Shown: positions 27,474 through 37,051, numbered from the stretch's first letter. The stretch is 64,000 nucleotides of DNA from Helicobacter sp. MIT 05-5294 (GCF_000765675.1 NZ_JRPA02000001.1:62001-126000), one strand, 5' to 3'. Notes: generated by a model from the sequence alone, not told the origin. Program-made: numbers and translations.

Positions 27474-28064
27474 ATGAAAATTGCGCTGATTTGCGATTCT
27501 TTGTTGTTGGATAGAAGTTTGGAAATGTATCTTAAAGAGCATTTGACAAGCTATAAACTTTGTGATTTTGTCGTGGCAACACAAAAGGTAGAATCCCAAA
27601 AACCCGTGTTTTTGATTGGTGATTTTGAAGGTGCGAATCTCAAGATTCCTTTTACAAGGGAAATCTTGTTGCAAGAGTTAGAGGCTTTTGATGGGCAAGT
27701 GAGAGGAAAGGCGATTCAAGAATCCCAAAACGAAGAATCAAGGATTCCGCTTGGAATGCAAGAACAAGGCAGAAACGAGGGGTTTATCAAAGAAACCAAT
27801 CTTGCAAGTGCGAGTTTTGATACTTTTGAGATTTCAAAAAATCAAGAAATCTTTGCTCCTAAAGAATCGCTAGAATCGTCTTTTGTAAAGGATTTGCCAG
27901 AGAGTGCATTCTCTACAAATTCTCTTACAAATCCTGCAAATAATTTTGAATCCTCTAAGTGCGAAGATTCGGCGTTGAATGCGAAGATTGAAGCAATTTT
28001 GCGCCGCTTTGCAAAGGAGATTGAAGCCGAAGTTCTCGCGCACTATAAGGATAAAAATGCCTAA
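27474..28064 (+). CDS. Unknown protein with low-complexity middle, 196 residues
   Basis: I do not recognise this protein. The first 65 residues form a compact alpha/beta-looking domain (IALICDSLLLDRSLEMYL, then PVFLIGDFEG). The middle (about 80-165) is low in complexity and rich in Ser, Glu, Asn and Phe. The last 25 residues form a charged helix (AILRRFAKEIEAEVL). No signal peptide or membrane segment is visible. It overlaps rsmD by 8 bases and is divergent from aroQ. Confidence 0.75.
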   Translation: MKIALICDSLLLDRSLEMYLKEHLTSYKLCDFVVATQKVESQKPVFLIGDFEGANLKIPFTREILLQELEAFDGQVRGKAIQESQNEESRIPLGMQEQGRNEGFIKETNLASASFDTFEISKNQEIFAPKESLESSFVKDLPESAFSTNSLTNPANNFESSKCEDSALNAKIEAILRRFAKEIEAEVLAHYKDKNA

Positions 28065-28674
28065 ACACCATAAAGAGAATCCAAAACGAGATTCTACAGC
28101 TAAGCCTCTCCAATCCACGCTTAAAGTTTTAGGTGGAATCTACAAAGGGCGCAAATTGCAAATGGCTTCGTTGCAAACTACGCGTTCTTCTAAGGCGATT
28201 TTAAAAGAATCTTTTTTTAACACGCTAGGATTCCAACTTTTTGGGGCGAATTTTGTGGAATTTTTTGCCGGAAGTGGGAGTATTGGGATTGAAGCATTAA
28301 GTCGTGGGGCAAAAAGCGCGTTGTTTTTTGAGCGAAGTAGCGCAGCTTGTGAAATCTTGCAGATGAATTTGCAAACCATTTGCCAAAATGACGAAAGTTA
28401 TCGGGTGGTCTTGGGTGATACTTTTGAGTGTTATCGCACCGCCTTAAAAGACTTGCAAGTCCGAAGTATTGCCTATCTTGACCCTCCGTTTCCGCGTGAG
28501 GATTCGCAGATTTATCCCAAATGCTTTCAGATGGTAGAGGATTTGGATAGGGATTGCTTCGCTCTTGTAGTGATAGAACACATTTCTTCTTTGGAGATTC
28601 CGCAAAATATTGGTGATTTTGTCTTGGTGAAAACGCGAAAATTTGGCAGAAGTTCGTTGAGTTATTTTGAATAA
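28057..28674 (+). CDS. rsmD: 16S rRNA (guanine966-N2)-methyltransferase
   Basis: RsmD methylates G966 of 16S rRNA in the 30S head. The 205-residue protein has a basic N-terminal tail, the RsmD start motif VLGGIYKGRKL, SAM-binding motif I FVEFFAGSGSIGIEALSRG and the catalytic AYLDPPF. The ATG at 28057 is chosen over an upstream in-frame ATG at 27979 because it gives normal length and avoids an 86-base overlap with the previous gene. Confidence 0.9.
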   Translation: MPKHHKENPKRDSTAKPLQSTLKVLGGIYKGRKLQMASLQTTRSSKAILKESFFNTLGFQLFGANFVEFFAGSGSIGIEALSRGAKSALFFERSSAACEILQMNLQTICQNDESYRVVLGDTFECYRTALKDLQVRSIAYLDPPFPREDSQIYPKCFQMVEDLDRDCFALVVIEHISSLEIPQNIGDFVLVKTRKFGRSSLSYFE

Positions 28675-28684
28675 AGGGGCAAGA

Positions 28685-29584
28685 ATGAGAATCAAAGATT
28701 TAGAGATTTTTTTGGATTTATTAAAAACCAAAAGTCCCACGCAGAGTGCCGAGCGATTCTCCATTAGTCAGCCCAATGTTTCTATGGTGATTAAGCGATT
28801 GGAAAAACTCGCTGGATTTACGCTATTTGAGCGCATTGGGAAGAAGCTAATACCTACATCTAGGGCATTGTTTTTAGGTGGAATGTGGCTTGAGGTTGTG
28901 CAAAGCTATTATGCAAGTCTTAAAAGCTTGGAGAGCGCGAGTTTGCAGGAGTTTGTGGGAGAGTTGAATTGTGTCGCTACGCCTACGATTAGTGAGCATT
29001 TTTTGCCAAAAATTCTTTTTGGATTCGCGAAAACCTATGAGGGAGTGAAGCTGAATCTAAAAACGCTTAGTGTGCAAGAATGTTTTGAATCTATTAAAAA
29101 TGGCAAGGCGGATTTGGCTTTGTTAGAGGGAGAAATCTCGCCCCAATATGCGAAATCCCAAAAACTCTCCATAGAAATGTTTTATACAGATTCTTTGGTT
29201 GTGGCGAGTAATGATTTTATCCTTGCTTCAAGGGCTAGGAATCTTGAAAGTTTGCTAGATAAGGATTGGGTTTTAAGAGAATGTGATTTGCCGCAATGTC
29301 AGCAATTTTTAAACGCGGTGGCAGAAAGAGGCGTTGAGATTCCAATTTTGCTTGAATTAAGCTCGATGGAGGCGATTAAGGAGTTGGTGCTACATCAAGG
29401 TGCGCTTTCTGTGTTTCCACAAATCGCTATCAAAGAGGAATTAGAAAACAAGTCTTTGTTTGCGATTCCAATTAAAAATCTCGCATTAGAACAGCATTTT
29501 TATGCGCTAAAGCGCGAAAATCAGCCACATAATGAAATCTTAGTTAAGCTTGAGGAATCTATTTTGGATTGGAGCAAACTATGA
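28685..29584 (+). CDS. LysR-family transcriptional regulator
   Basis: This is a cytoplasmic DNA-binding regulator with a small-molecule sensor domain. The 299-residue protein starts with the LysR winged helix (IKDLEIFLDLLKTKSPTQSA, FSISQPNVSMVIKRLE) and continues with a two-lobed effector domain of normal length. The ATG at 28685, preceded by AAAGGGG, is chosen over an earlier in-frame TTG. Its target genes are unknown; it overlaps the next gene by 4 bases, so that gene may be regulated with it. Confidence 0.9.
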   Translation: MRIKDLEIFLDLLKTKSPTQSAERFSISQPNVSMVIKRLEKLAGFTLFERIGKKLIPTSRALFLGGMWLEVVQSYYASLKSLESASLQEFVGELNCVATPTISEHFLPKILFGFAKTYEGVKLNLKTLSVQECFESIKNGKADLALLEGEISPQYAKSQKLSIEMFYTDSLVVASNDFILASRARNLESLLDKDWVLRECDLPQCQQFLNAVAERGVEIPILLELSSMEAIKELVLHQGALSVFPQIAIKEELENKSLFAIPIKNLALEQHFYALKRENQPHNEILVKLEESILDWSKL

Positions 29585-30672
29585 GGATTTTATCTAATAA
29601 TTGCATTGGAGCATTTTTGTATAAAGATTATGGAATGCCCTATAAGACGCCCTTAGCAATGTTACAGGTTGCCCCTAGTGATTTTGTGAAACTTTGTTTG
29701 GATTTTGATAATTATCTTGATAGTGGGTTAGAGAGCGCAGAATCTAGCGATGAAGAGGTGATAGTCAAATGGGTGCAAGTTGGAGGAAGTGCTGCAAATA
29801 TTAAATTTCCAGTAGGAAAGATTGGTGGTGAGATTGTCTTATTTTTCCAACATTCTAAAACTTTTGAACATGCAAAAGAGGCATGGAATCGCAGAAAAGA
29901 GAGATACCAAAAAGACAAAAGTCAAATTTATGTGATTTTAAATCTAATGGGATATGCTCGGTTTATGTCAAATAAAGAAGCAAGAGAAAGAGTGATTGGG
30001 GAGTTTTTAAAACTTCCTTTTGGGCAAAAGATTCTCTTGCACACAAATGCGGAAGTGGCTATGACATATAACAAGCAAAAAGAAATTATATATGTTGGTG
30101 AAATACAAAATTCTTGGTTTAAGTTTATGGGTGAAAATCCTCGTAATCGTAAAAATTATCATAGGTTTGATTTTGATAAATGGCTAAAATTTCCAAAGGC
30201 TAAAGAGCAAAAAGCAGAGTTGAATCCTAAAAACAAGATTACCTCAAAAGACAATACTCTTAATGCACTCGACCAACAAGCCATTGCTTTAGAATCTCTC
30301 ACACCTGAAAAGCAAAAGCATATCAATGAGCTAGATAATGCCAAAATAAGAATCCATAATCATTTAGCTTACAAACTAGGAGTTGCTATGATTCTAAATT
30401 CCAAAAGTCTATGGGGATATATCAGAATGCCCTATGTGTTGAGTTACATAAAAGAATCTCATAAAATAGAACAACAAAAATATCAAGAAAAAATAGCAAA
30501 GAATCCTAGCTTAAAACTTCCAAAGTTAGAATTTTATCCAGACTATCAAGAAGCTTTGAAAATAAAAAATCACCTCTCTTATAAATTAGGAGAAGCTTTG
30601 ATTGAAGCTAGTAATGTGCGGGGGGGGGGGGCGAATATTTGCTTATTTGCGATTCTTCCAAGAAGTGCGTGA
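29581..30672 (+). CDS. DUF1919-like surface-glycan protein, phase-variable 3' end
   Basis: The first 190 residues resemble DUF1919 proteins found in polysaccharide or phosphorylcholine-related loci: the start MRILSNNCIGAFLYKDYGM, a DFVKLCLDFDNYL stretch, and a central strand region. The C-terminal part has two copies of a motif NHL(A/S)YKLG(V/E)A(M/L)I (about residues 259 and 329), as seen in some Campylobacter and Helicobacter glycosyltransferases. A run of 12 G (30620-30631) near the 3' end makes the length variable: with 12 G the protein ends at 30672 (363 residues). With 11 G it would run to 30718 (378 residues) with a basic tail, and with 10 or 13 G it ends early. It overlaps the LysR gene by 4 bases (ATGA). 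Confidence 0.75.
   Translation: MRILSNNCIGAFLYKDYGMPYKTPLAMLQVAPSDFVKLCLDFDNYLDSGLESAESSDEEVIVKWVQVGGSAANIKFPVGKIGGEIVLFFQHSKTFEHAKEAWNRRKERYQKDKSQIYVILNLMGYARFMSNKEARERVIGEFLKLPFGQKILLHTNAEVAMTYNKQKEIIYVGEIQNSWFKFMGENPRNRKNYHRFDFDKWLKFPKAKEQKAELNPKNKITSKDNTLNALDQQAIALESLTPEKQKHINELDNAKIRIHNHLAYKLGVAMILNSKSLWGYIRMPYVLSYIKESHKIEQQKYQEKIAKNPSLKLPKLEFYPDYQEALKIKNHLSYKLGEALIEASNVRGGGANICLFAILPRSA
30620..30631 (+). repeat. G12 homopolymer tract (phase-variation site)
   Basis: Twelve consecutive G lie inside the 3' end of the DUF1919-like gene. Such tracts change length by slipped-strand mispairing in Helicobacter and Campylobacter. Here each one-base change alters the C-terminus. Confidence 0.85.
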
Positions 30673-30718
30673 GTTAAATAAAAAGTTGAAAAAGAATCGG
30701 CGAGATTCCAAGTCATAA

Positions 30719-31044
30719 ACTTCAAGTGTAGGTTTGTTGCTATGCAACGCACACTCTATCTTCCATTTTATTTATCTCTTGCAATAATATCATAATGGAT
30801 TTGGAATGATGGGTTGTCATTGCGAGCGCAGAGAAGAAATCCATAATCTAATATCTCGCCGATAGTTTTTAAATTCCATTGCAATGTTTTGATTATTTGG
30901 CATTTAGATTGCTCCACACATTTTAGTTATTTGCAATGGAAAAGTGGATTTTACGCAATAAAGTTTAATTGTCAAGGAATAAAAATGTCAAATGGAATCC
31001 ATACAACAGCAAACAGGATTCTTAATGTAATGCAGAATCTAAAT
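30719..31044. other. Convergent intergenic region with hairpins
   Basis: The 326-base gap between the DUF1919-like gene and convergent ribD holds a small hairpin GTTGC-TAT-GCAAC (30736-30748), a dispersed repeat copy (30813-30850), and an exact 11-base inverted repeat TTCCATTGCAA / TTGCAATGGAA (30874-30884 and 30931-30941). These may terminate transcription from both sides. A 25-codon frame with a good ribosome-binding site starts at 30985. Confidence 0.5.
30813..30850. repeat. Dispersed palindromic repeat, copy 2
   Basis: The segment has GTTGTCATTGCGAGCGCAG and, after a short core, AAATCCATAATC. It keeps both conserved arms of the family in the CATTGCGAG orientation. Confidence 0.6.
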
Positions 31045-31062
31045 TTAGCGTTTTGGGATTAG
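30985..31062 (+). CDS. Possible 25-residue small protein or gene remnant
   Basis: An ATG preceded by AAGGAATAAAA opens a 25-codon frame (MSNGIHTTANRI...) that ends at TAG, overlapping the 3' end of ribD. It could be a short peptide gene or the start of a lost gene. Only the ribosome-binding site supports it. Confidence 0.2.
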   Translation: MSNGIHTTANRILNVMQNLNLAFWD

Positions 31063-32211
31063 CCAAAGAAACAAATCCTCCCCAAATTGCATACTATGAA
31101 GGAAATGGAAAGATTCTTGAAGTCGCATAGTTAGCGTATTATCGGCATTGAAGCTTGGATTTAAGATAATGAGAAGCATATCAATGTAAGGCTGCATATT
31201 TTTAAAAAGCCCCGCTCCGCCCTCGCAAAGAACAAAGCCCAAATTGGAAGATTCTAAGGATTCTGCGAATTTCAAGGTTTTCAAAGGCTTTTGGGATTCT
31301 AAAGATTCTAGCGAGTTTAATGCTTTTTGGGATTTCGCGTTGGGCGCACTAGAGAGCAAAAAATCCAAAGTGTGCAAAATCCGCACTTCTCTATTTGGTA
31401 TCCCAAATAATGGCGCGTCTTTGGGGAAGTTTTGATTGCGTGTCAAAATCAACACATGAGGTGCGCGTTTGGAATCTAAAGTCGCAAAGCGCGAATCAAG
31501 TGTAGGTTTATCTAGTCGCACACTTTTGCCTGAAATGAGCAAATAATTTGCTTTGGTGCGGTAATTGTGCATTTGGCTTTGCGCAGGTTTGGAGCTGATT
31601 TGTCCGCCATTGATACTGCCATCAAGCCGACAAGCGTATTTATAAAGCACGAATTTCCCGCGCTTTTGCAAGGATTCAAAAGGAATCAGCAAATCTTTAG
31701 CGTGTTGCGCAATAGGTTGTAGGCTTGTGATTTCCCAAGCTTTAGTGGTTTGGATTCCATGGGATTCAAGCTCTTGCACTCCGCCTTTGGCGGTGGGATT
31801 GAAATCCTTTGCTCCAATCACAATGCGTTTGGGCTTAAGTAGATTCAAAAGCGCGGCACATGAGGGAGTTTTACCGCATTTTTGGCTACTGCAAGGTTCT
31901 AAGGAAACATAGATTGTAGAATCGTAAAAGAGATTTTTGGCGTTTTTTGCAAGGTATTGGTGGATTTGCGCGGAATCCTCCAAAGCAAGGATTGCATCGT
32001 CTTTGCTTAAAATAGCATAGGCTTTTTGGAGGGCAAGGACTTCCGCGTGGGGCTTCCCGCACTCTTTGTGGGATTCTAGGCTTAAAATCGCACCATTGCC
32101 ATCAAGCACGAGCGCACTAACTGCCGGATTGGGAAGTGTTAGAAGTTGATTTTGCCAAGCGTTTTGGAGGCAAAGATTGAGATAAAATTCATCAAGAGGG
32201 TTTAGGTGCAA
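31045..32211 (-). CDS. ribD: Bifunctional riboflavin deaminase/reductase
   Basis: RibD deaminates and then reduces the pyrimidine intermediate in riboflavin synthesis. The 388-residue protein has an N-terminal cytidine-deaminase-type zinc domain (HAEVLAL near residue 53; PCSSQKCGKTPSC near 107) and a C-terminal reductase domain (ACRLDGSINGGQ, LDKPTLDSRF). A Ser/Leu-rich insertion (about 295-320) extends the reductase. It is the last gene of the long minus-strand unit that starts at comEC and lies 3 bases after rimP. Confidence 0.93.
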   Translation of the reverse strand: MHLNPLDEFYLNLCLQNAWQNQLLTLPNPAVSALVLDGNGAILSLESHKECGKPHAEVLALQKAYAILSKDDAILALEDSAQIHQYLAKNAKNLFYDSTIYVSLEPCSSQKCGKTPSCAALLNLLKPKRIVIGAKDFNPTAKGGVQELESHGIQTTKAWEITSLQPIAQHAKDLLIPFESLQKRGKFVLYKYACRLDGSINGGQISSKPAQSQMHNYRTKANYLLISGKSVRLDKPTLDSRFATLDSKRAPHVLILTRNQNFPKDAPLFGIPNREVRILHTLDFLLSSAPNAKSQKALNSLESLESQKPLKTLKFAESLESSNLGFVLCEGGAGLFKNMQPYIDMLLIILNPSFNADNTLTMRLQESFHFLHSMQFGEDLFLWLIPKR

Positions 32212-32214
32212 GTT

Positions 32215-32688
32215 TTACCATTCAAAATAAGTTTGGGCTTTTTTGATAGAATCAAGCGGAATGCTTTGCTTTGTGTTTTTATCTTCTAGCACGATAGAAT
32301 CCGCGCCGACTTCTAAAAGTTTGCCTTTCCACTCTTTTTTATCGGTTGTTTTGATTTTCACGCATTCGCCAATTGCGCCTTGATAGTGCGTTGGCTTCTT
32401 AAGTGTGCGTTCAATGCCCGGTGAGCTAACTTCCAAAAAATACTTTTCAGAGTTTGGCATTTCAACATCTAGCAAGGGAGAAAGCGCAAGGCTGACTTCT
32501 TGGCAATCTTCAAGCGTAACACTAAGGGGAGTTTGAGAATCTTTAGAACCCTGCGATTTGGGCTTTGTGATACAAATCCTCAAGATTTGATTGTCATTTT
32601 CTTTGACGCTTACAATATCATAGAGTTCTAGCCCGAAGCTTTCTATTAAGCGTTGGATTTGATTTTCTAAAGTTGGCGTCAGGGTCAT
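32215..32688 (-). CDS. rimP: Ribosome maturation factor RimP
   Basis: RimP helps assemble the 30S subunit. The 157-residue protein has the N-terminal alpha/beta domain with LELYDIVSVKENDNQILRI, the family motif EVSSPGIERTLKK (about 87-99), and a C-terminal SH3-like barrel. Order infB-rbfA-rimP is a conserved translation cluster, and the stop of rbfA directly abuts its start. Confidence 0.92.
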   Translation of the reverse strand: MTLTPTLENQIQRLIESFGLELYDIVSVKENDNQILRICITKPKSQGSKDSQTPLSVTLEDCQEVSLALSPLLDVEMPNSEKYFLEVSSPGIERTLKKPTHYQGAIGECVKIKTTDKKEWKGKLLEVGADSIVLEDKNTKQSIPLDSIKKAQTYFEW

Positions 32689-33057
32689 TTAGGATTCCTT
32701 TTGTTTGGTTTCACGCTCTTTTTGAAGTGTATCAAAGATTCTATCTAGGCGGTTTTCTTGCTCCAAAGTTTCATCAAAGCTGAACTTAAAATCCGGACAA
32801 CGAAACCAACCTGTTTCTTCTAAGCAATATTCTTTTAGGATTCCGTGCGCTTTTTTAAGTTGGGAGAGGATTTCGGTTTTTTCTTTTTTGGTTGCAAAAG
32901 GAGCGTTTAAGGAAACTTCTGCAGAATACTTGCCACGCGAACACTTTACATCTACGACATTTAGAGAGTTTAAGCGCGTATCGCTAAGGTTGGCTAATGC
33001 GCTAGGGAGAATCTCTTTTAGCAAAGATTGTGTGCGGGCAAGTTTAATGTCTTGCAT
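32689..33057 (-). CDS. rbfA: Ribosome-binding factor A
   Basis: RbfA binds free 30S subunits near helix 1 of 16S rRNA and supports maturation and cold adaptation. The 122-residue protein has a KH-type fold pattern: the basic first helix, LNVVDVKCSRGKYSAEVSL as the central strands, and a charged tail. It overlaps the infB stop by one base and is followed at once by rimP. Confidence 0.88.
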   Translation of the reverse strand: MQDIKLARTQSLLKEILPSALANLSDTRLNSLNVVDVKCSRGKYSAEVSLNAPFATKKEKTEILSQLKKAHGILKEYCLEETGWFRCPDFKFSFDETLEQENRLDRIFDTLQKERETKQKES

Positions 33058-35882
33058 TAAAGCGTCCTTTGCTTTTCTACTTCTTTGTAGGTTTCAAAGA
33101 CATCGCCGACTTGAATTTCGTTGTAATCCTCTAGCATAATTCCACATTCAAAGCCTTTTGCAACTTCGCGCACATCGTCTTTGAATCGCTTAAGTGAGCT
33201 GATATTGCCCTGATGAATCACTACGCCGTTGCGAATCAAGCGCACTTTGATGCCTCTTTGAATCACGCCATCAGTTACGAAGCAACCCGCGATTGTCCCG
33301 ACTTTGGCAATGCTGAAAGTCTCGCGCACTTCTGCTTGTCCCGTGTTTTCTTCTTCCATAATGGGCGAAAGTAATCCACCAAGCAAGGCTTTAATATCAT
33401 CAAGAAGCGCGTAAATAATGGAATAAGTCTTGATTTGGATTCCAAGCTCTTTTGCCTTGTTTTTTACGCTTCCTGTGGGGCGCACATTGAATCCCAAAAT
33501 CACGCAATTCGCACTCGCACCTGCAAGGGCTAAATCACTCTCTGTAATGCCCCCTACGCCTTTGTGTAGGATATTGACTTTGACTTCTTCGTTTTGGAGT
33601 TTTTCTAAACTTCCGCGAATCGCCTCTAGGCTACCTTGTGTGTCGGCTTTGATAATAACGGGCAAACTTTTAAGCTGTCCAAGTGCAACCATAGAACTTA
33701 GCTCATCAAAAGAAACTTTAGTAGAGTGTGAAAGCTCTTTTTGGCGTAAATGCGCCGCGCGTTTTTGCGCGTAATCTCTCGCGATATTGTCGTTTTCTAC
33801 TGCGAGTAAAACAGAACCAGCTGGAGGCACTTCGTTTAGCCCGGTAATTACTCCCACGCCTGAAGGTGTGATTTGGGTAATGGATTTGCCCAAATCATCG
33901 CTAATAGCGCGGACACGCCCAAATGCAGTATCTGCGATAATGCTATCCCCGACATGCAAAGTTCCGTTTTGGACAATCAAGGTCGCCACAGGTCCTTTGC
34001 CCTTTTCAAGACTGCTTTCAATCACCACAGCACGGGCGGATTTGTTAGGATTTGCTTTGAGTTCCAAAATCTCTGCTTGTAGCAAAATCGTTTCAAGCAA
34101 AGTATCAATCCCTTCGCCACTTTTGGCAGAAATATGCACAAACTCATATTCTCCGCCCCATTCTAATGGGGTGAATCCAAGCTCCGCCGCTTCGGCTTTA
34201 AGCTTGTCGGGATTCGCTTCGGGCTTGTCAATTTTATTAACTGCGATGATAATAGGCGCATTAGCGGCTTTGGCGTGGTTTAATGCTTCAATTGTTTGAG
34301 GTTTGACGCCATCATCTGCGGCAATTACGATGATTGCAATATCTGTTACCTGCGCTCCTCGCGCACGCATTTCGCTAAACGCCTCGTGTCCGGGAGTGTC
34401 AATAAAGGTAATTTGCTTGCCATTTTTGTTAATCGTGTAAGCCCCGATATGTTGGGTGATTCCTCCGGCTTCTCCATGCGCAATTTTGGTGTTTCTAATG
34501 TAATCTAGCAAGGAGGTTTTACCATGATCTACATGCCCCATAATCGTTACCACAGGCGCACGCACAATCAAGTCTTTTTCATTATCACTTTGTTCTTCTA
34601 GTTGTGTATAGTCTAGCTCTTCTGCGTTATTAATCAGCTCTATTTGGATTCCAAATTCTTCGGCTAGAATTTCAATCGCATCTTTTTCCAAAAAGTCATT
34701 TTTGGTTACCATCATACCAAGGCTAAAAAGCACTTTTATGACCTCGCTTGTGTTCCTTCCGACTTTTTCGGCAAACTCATAGGCGCGAATTTCCTCTGGA
34801 ATCTTCACAATGCCACTAATGGTTTCTTGCACTTTTTGCACTTTGGGAGCTTTTTTGCGACTGAATCTGCGCGTGCTTCCTTGCTCCATAAAAGGATTGT
34901 GCCTTTGAATCTTAATGCGCTCTGTCGTGGCTTTGCGCTCGTTGTCTTCTTCTTCCATATTGCGCTCATCTTGCACACTAAGGTCAAAGAGGATAATGTC
35001 TTCTTCCTCGTCATCATCGTGTGAGCTATAAAACTCTCTATTGTCTAGCAAGTCTATTTTTTGTTGCCCTAGATTCTTACTTGTGTGGGTATTGGGTTTT
35101 TCTTTTTTCTTTTTTCTGTCTTTGTTGCGCCCGAGATTGTCGTCTAAATTGCCGAGCAAATCTTGCAAAGTGCGCGGGGATTCCTTATGGGTTTCTGTTT
35201 TGCTTATCTCACTTGGAGATTCTTTCACATCGCGTTTTTTGACGATTCTTAAGCCTGTGCGTCTAAGGGCTGGGTTTTCTTGTAGTGTTGGAGATTGTGG
35301 TTTGCTTTCAATCTTGTCGGATTTTGTTTTTGGAGATTCTGCGTTGGCTGGTGTTTGGGTCTCTGCAATCGCTTCTTGAAATGACTCCTCTGTGCTAATG
35401 GGTTCTTCAAGCAGGTCTTGAAACTCTTGAATGACTTTTTGGACATCTTGTTGGATTTCTTCTTGAGTTTCTTGGCCAGATTCTAAAGCGTTTTTAGCGG
35501 AATCTTTTTTGACTTTTGCAGTCGTTTTGGGGGCTTCTTTTGGAGCAGATTTAGAAGATTTACTTGTAGTCTTTGTAGCGGAAGATTTTGGTTTTTTTTG
35601 TGTTTCTTCTTGAGCTTTTTTTTGTGTTTTGCTCTTGGAATCTTGCACGGGTTTGTCAGAAGACTTTTTGGCTTTTGCGCTTTCTTTGGCTGTTTTTGGC
35701 TTAGATTCTGCGATAGGTTTTATGCCAGATAAGATATAGTTGTAAAGCATTTCGGCTTGTTCTGCGCTAACGCTACTTGAAGCGGCTTTGGATTCAAAAC
35801 CTAATTCTTGGGCTTTTTGTAAAACTTCTTTGCTAGTTTTGCCTAGTTCTTTAGCAATCTCGCTAATACGGATTTTATCCAT
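33057..35882 (-). CDS. infB: Translation initiation factor IF-2
   Basis: IF-2 is the GTPase that brings initiator tRNA to the 30S subunit and promotes subunit joining. The 941-residue protein has a small N-terminal IF2N domain (residues 1-50), a long Lys/Ser/Glu-rich linker (about 55-330), a second IF2N domain, and a G domain with [14 protein letters not shown] (near 447), [15 protein letters not shown] and NKIDKPE. C-terminal domains include [13 protein letters not shown]. It overlaps the upstream ylxR-type gene by 8 bases. Confidence 0.98.
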   Translation of the reverse strand: MDKIRISEIAKELGKTSKEVLQKAQELGFESKAASSSVSAEQAEMLYNYILSGIKPIAESKPKTAKESAKAKKSSDKPVQDSKSKTQKKAQEETQKKPKSSATKTTSKSSKSAPKEAPKTTAKVKKDSAKNALESGQETQEEIQQDVQKVIQEFQDLLEEPISTEESFQEAIAETQTPANAESPKTKSDKIESKPQSPTLQENPALRRTGLRIVKKRDVKESPSEISKTETHKESPRTLQDLLGNLDDNLGRNKDRKKKKEKPNTHTSKNLGQQKIDLLDNREFYSSHDDDEEEDIILFDLSVQDERNMEEEDNERKATTERIKIQRHNPFMEQGSTRRFSRKKAPKVQKVQETISGIVKIPEEIRAYEFAEKVGRNTSEVIKVLFSLGMMVTKNDFLEKDAIEILAEEFGIQIELINNAEELDYTQLEEQSDNEKDLIVRAPVVTIMGHVDHGKTSLLDYIRNTKIAHGEAGGITQHIGAYTINKNGKQITFIDTPGHEAFSEMRARGAQVTDIAIIVIAADDGVKPQTIEALNHAKAANAPIIIAVNKIDKPEANPDKLKAEAAELGFTPLEWGGEYEFVHISAKSGEGIDTLLETILLQAEILELKANPNKSARAVVIESSLEKGKGPVATLIVQNGTLHVGDSIIADTAFGRVRAISDDLGKSITQITPSGVGVITGLNEVPPAGSVLLAVENDNIARDYAQKRAAHLRQKELSHSTKVSFDELSSMVALGQLKSLPVIIKADTQGSLEAIRGSLEKLQNEEVKVNILHKGVGGITESDLALAGASANCVILGFNVRPTGSVKNKAKELGIQIKTYSIIYALLDDIKALLGGLLSPIMEEENTGQAEVRETFSIAKVGTIAGCFVTDGVIQRGIKVRLIRNGVVIHQGNISSLKRFKDDVREVAKGFECGIMLEDYNEIQVGDVFETYKEVEKQRTL

Positions 35883-36120
35883 ATAGAAAAATCTCCTTTA
35901 ATGCAAATTTAATCATTTCTTTGTGTTTTTTATCTAATTTACAAATTCTTGCAATGCAATCACTCGCTTTAGGCTTTTCTTTGCAGTTAGGGCAAAGATA
36001 AAAACTCCTCCCTACGCCACAGAAGCGAACCAACACAGAATCCTTATATTGCAAACGGATTAATTGTGCTTGTGGAAAGCGGTCCCGACAAACGATACAC
36101 ATTCTCATTGGATTAGACAT
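35875..36120 (-). CDS. YlxR/DUF448-family nucleic-acid-binding protein
   Basis: This 81-residue protein belongs to the YlxR (DUF448) family, small RNA- or DNA-associated proteins usually found in the nusA-infB operon. It shows the family start RMCIVCRDRFPQAQLIRLQ and the GRSFYLCPNC segment with a second cysteine pair. It is coupled to infB by an 8-base overlap. Confidence 0.88.
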   Translation of the reverse strand: MSNPMRMCIVCRDRFPQAQLIRLQYKDSVLVRFCGVGRSFYLCPNCKEKPKASDCIARICKLDKKHKEMIKFALKEIFLYG

Positions 36121-36141
36121 AAAAACTCTGATTATAGCAAT

Positions 36142-37041
36142 CTAAAGCTTAAATTCATCATCAAAAACAACGCCAAAATTATCAAAATTCAATGTTAGAA
36201 TCTTGAGTTTTGGAAATTTTTGACTTAGGGTTTTGTGCAATCGCGCACTATCGTCTTGATAGCATAGATTAAAAAAAGTCGAGCCACTACCCGATAGAGT
36301 GCTCATTAGCGCACCACAATTTAGGGCGCATTTTTGCACTTCAAAGAGTAGAGGGATTTGCTTCATACGATAATATTGGTGGAATCTATCCATACTTGCT
36401 TCGCGAAAAAGTTCAAAACGCCCCGTGATAAACGCACTTGCAAGGACGCTTGCGTGGGAGAGATTAAACACAGCGTCTTTTTGGTTGTATTTTTTAGGTA
36501 AAGTTTGGCGCGATAAATGGGTGGAAATGGATTGATTTGGAATCACAACAACAGCTTGAATAGAATCGGGCAGGGGCGTATGGATAAAGCGCACTTCTTT
36601 GTTGTGGTTTGTGAGCATACAAACATCAAATCCTCCCATACAAGCTGGAGTGATATTATCCGGGTGGGATTCGTAATGTAACGCGAGATTAAGAATCTTT
36701 TGCCGTTCCAAAGGCAACCCTGCGACTTTAAAAGCAGCACTGATTGCCCCAATAATCACAGCGGAGCTACTTCCAAGTCCGCGTGAAATCGGGATAGAGT
36801 TGCTAAAAGTAAATTTAAAAGGCAGAGTTTTGCCTGTGAGTTTTTTAAGCTGTTCGTTAAAGATTCTCACAAACACATTATCTACGCGCAATTTAGGATT
36901 TTTCGCCCCTTCTCCATGGATTTGGATTGAGGTGAATTTGGAGGGCTTAAGGCTGAAGTGATTATACAATCCTAAAGCAAGTCCCAAACTATCAAAGCCG
37001 GGTCCTAAGTTCGCACTTGTAGCAGGAACGCGCAATTCCAT
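36142..37041 (-). CDS. thrB: Homoserine kinase
   Basis: ThrB phosphorylates homoserine in threonine synthesis. It is a GHMP kinase with the start VPATSANLGPGFDSLG, the ATP-binding PISRGLGSSSAV, and a late LSGSGSTFFNL glycine motif. The ATG at 37041 is preferred to an in-frame TTG at 37068: AAGGCGGCG lies just upstream and the previous gene stops 10 bases before it. This gives 299 residues, the normal length. Confidence 0.94.
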   Translation of the reverse strand: MELRVPATSANLGPGFDSLGLALGLYNHFSLKPSKFTSIQIHGEGAKNPKLRVDNVFVRIFNEQLKKLTGKTLPFKFTFSNSIPISRGLGSSSAVIIGAISAAFKVAGLPLERQKILNLALHYESHPDNITPACMGGFDVCMLTNHNKEVRFIHTPLPDSIQAVVVIPNQSISTHLSRQTLPKKYNQKDAVFNLSHASVLASAFITGRFELFREASMDRFHQYYRMKQIPLLFEVQKCALNCGALMSTLSGSGSTFFNLCYQDDSARLHKTLSQKFPKLKILTLNFDNFGVVFDDEFKL

Positions 37042-37051
37042 TTTCGCCGCC

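Noticed and set aside
33787-34299. Open frame of 170 codons antisense to infB
   Set aside because: It mirrors the conserved G domain of IF-2; there is no independent evidence for a gene.
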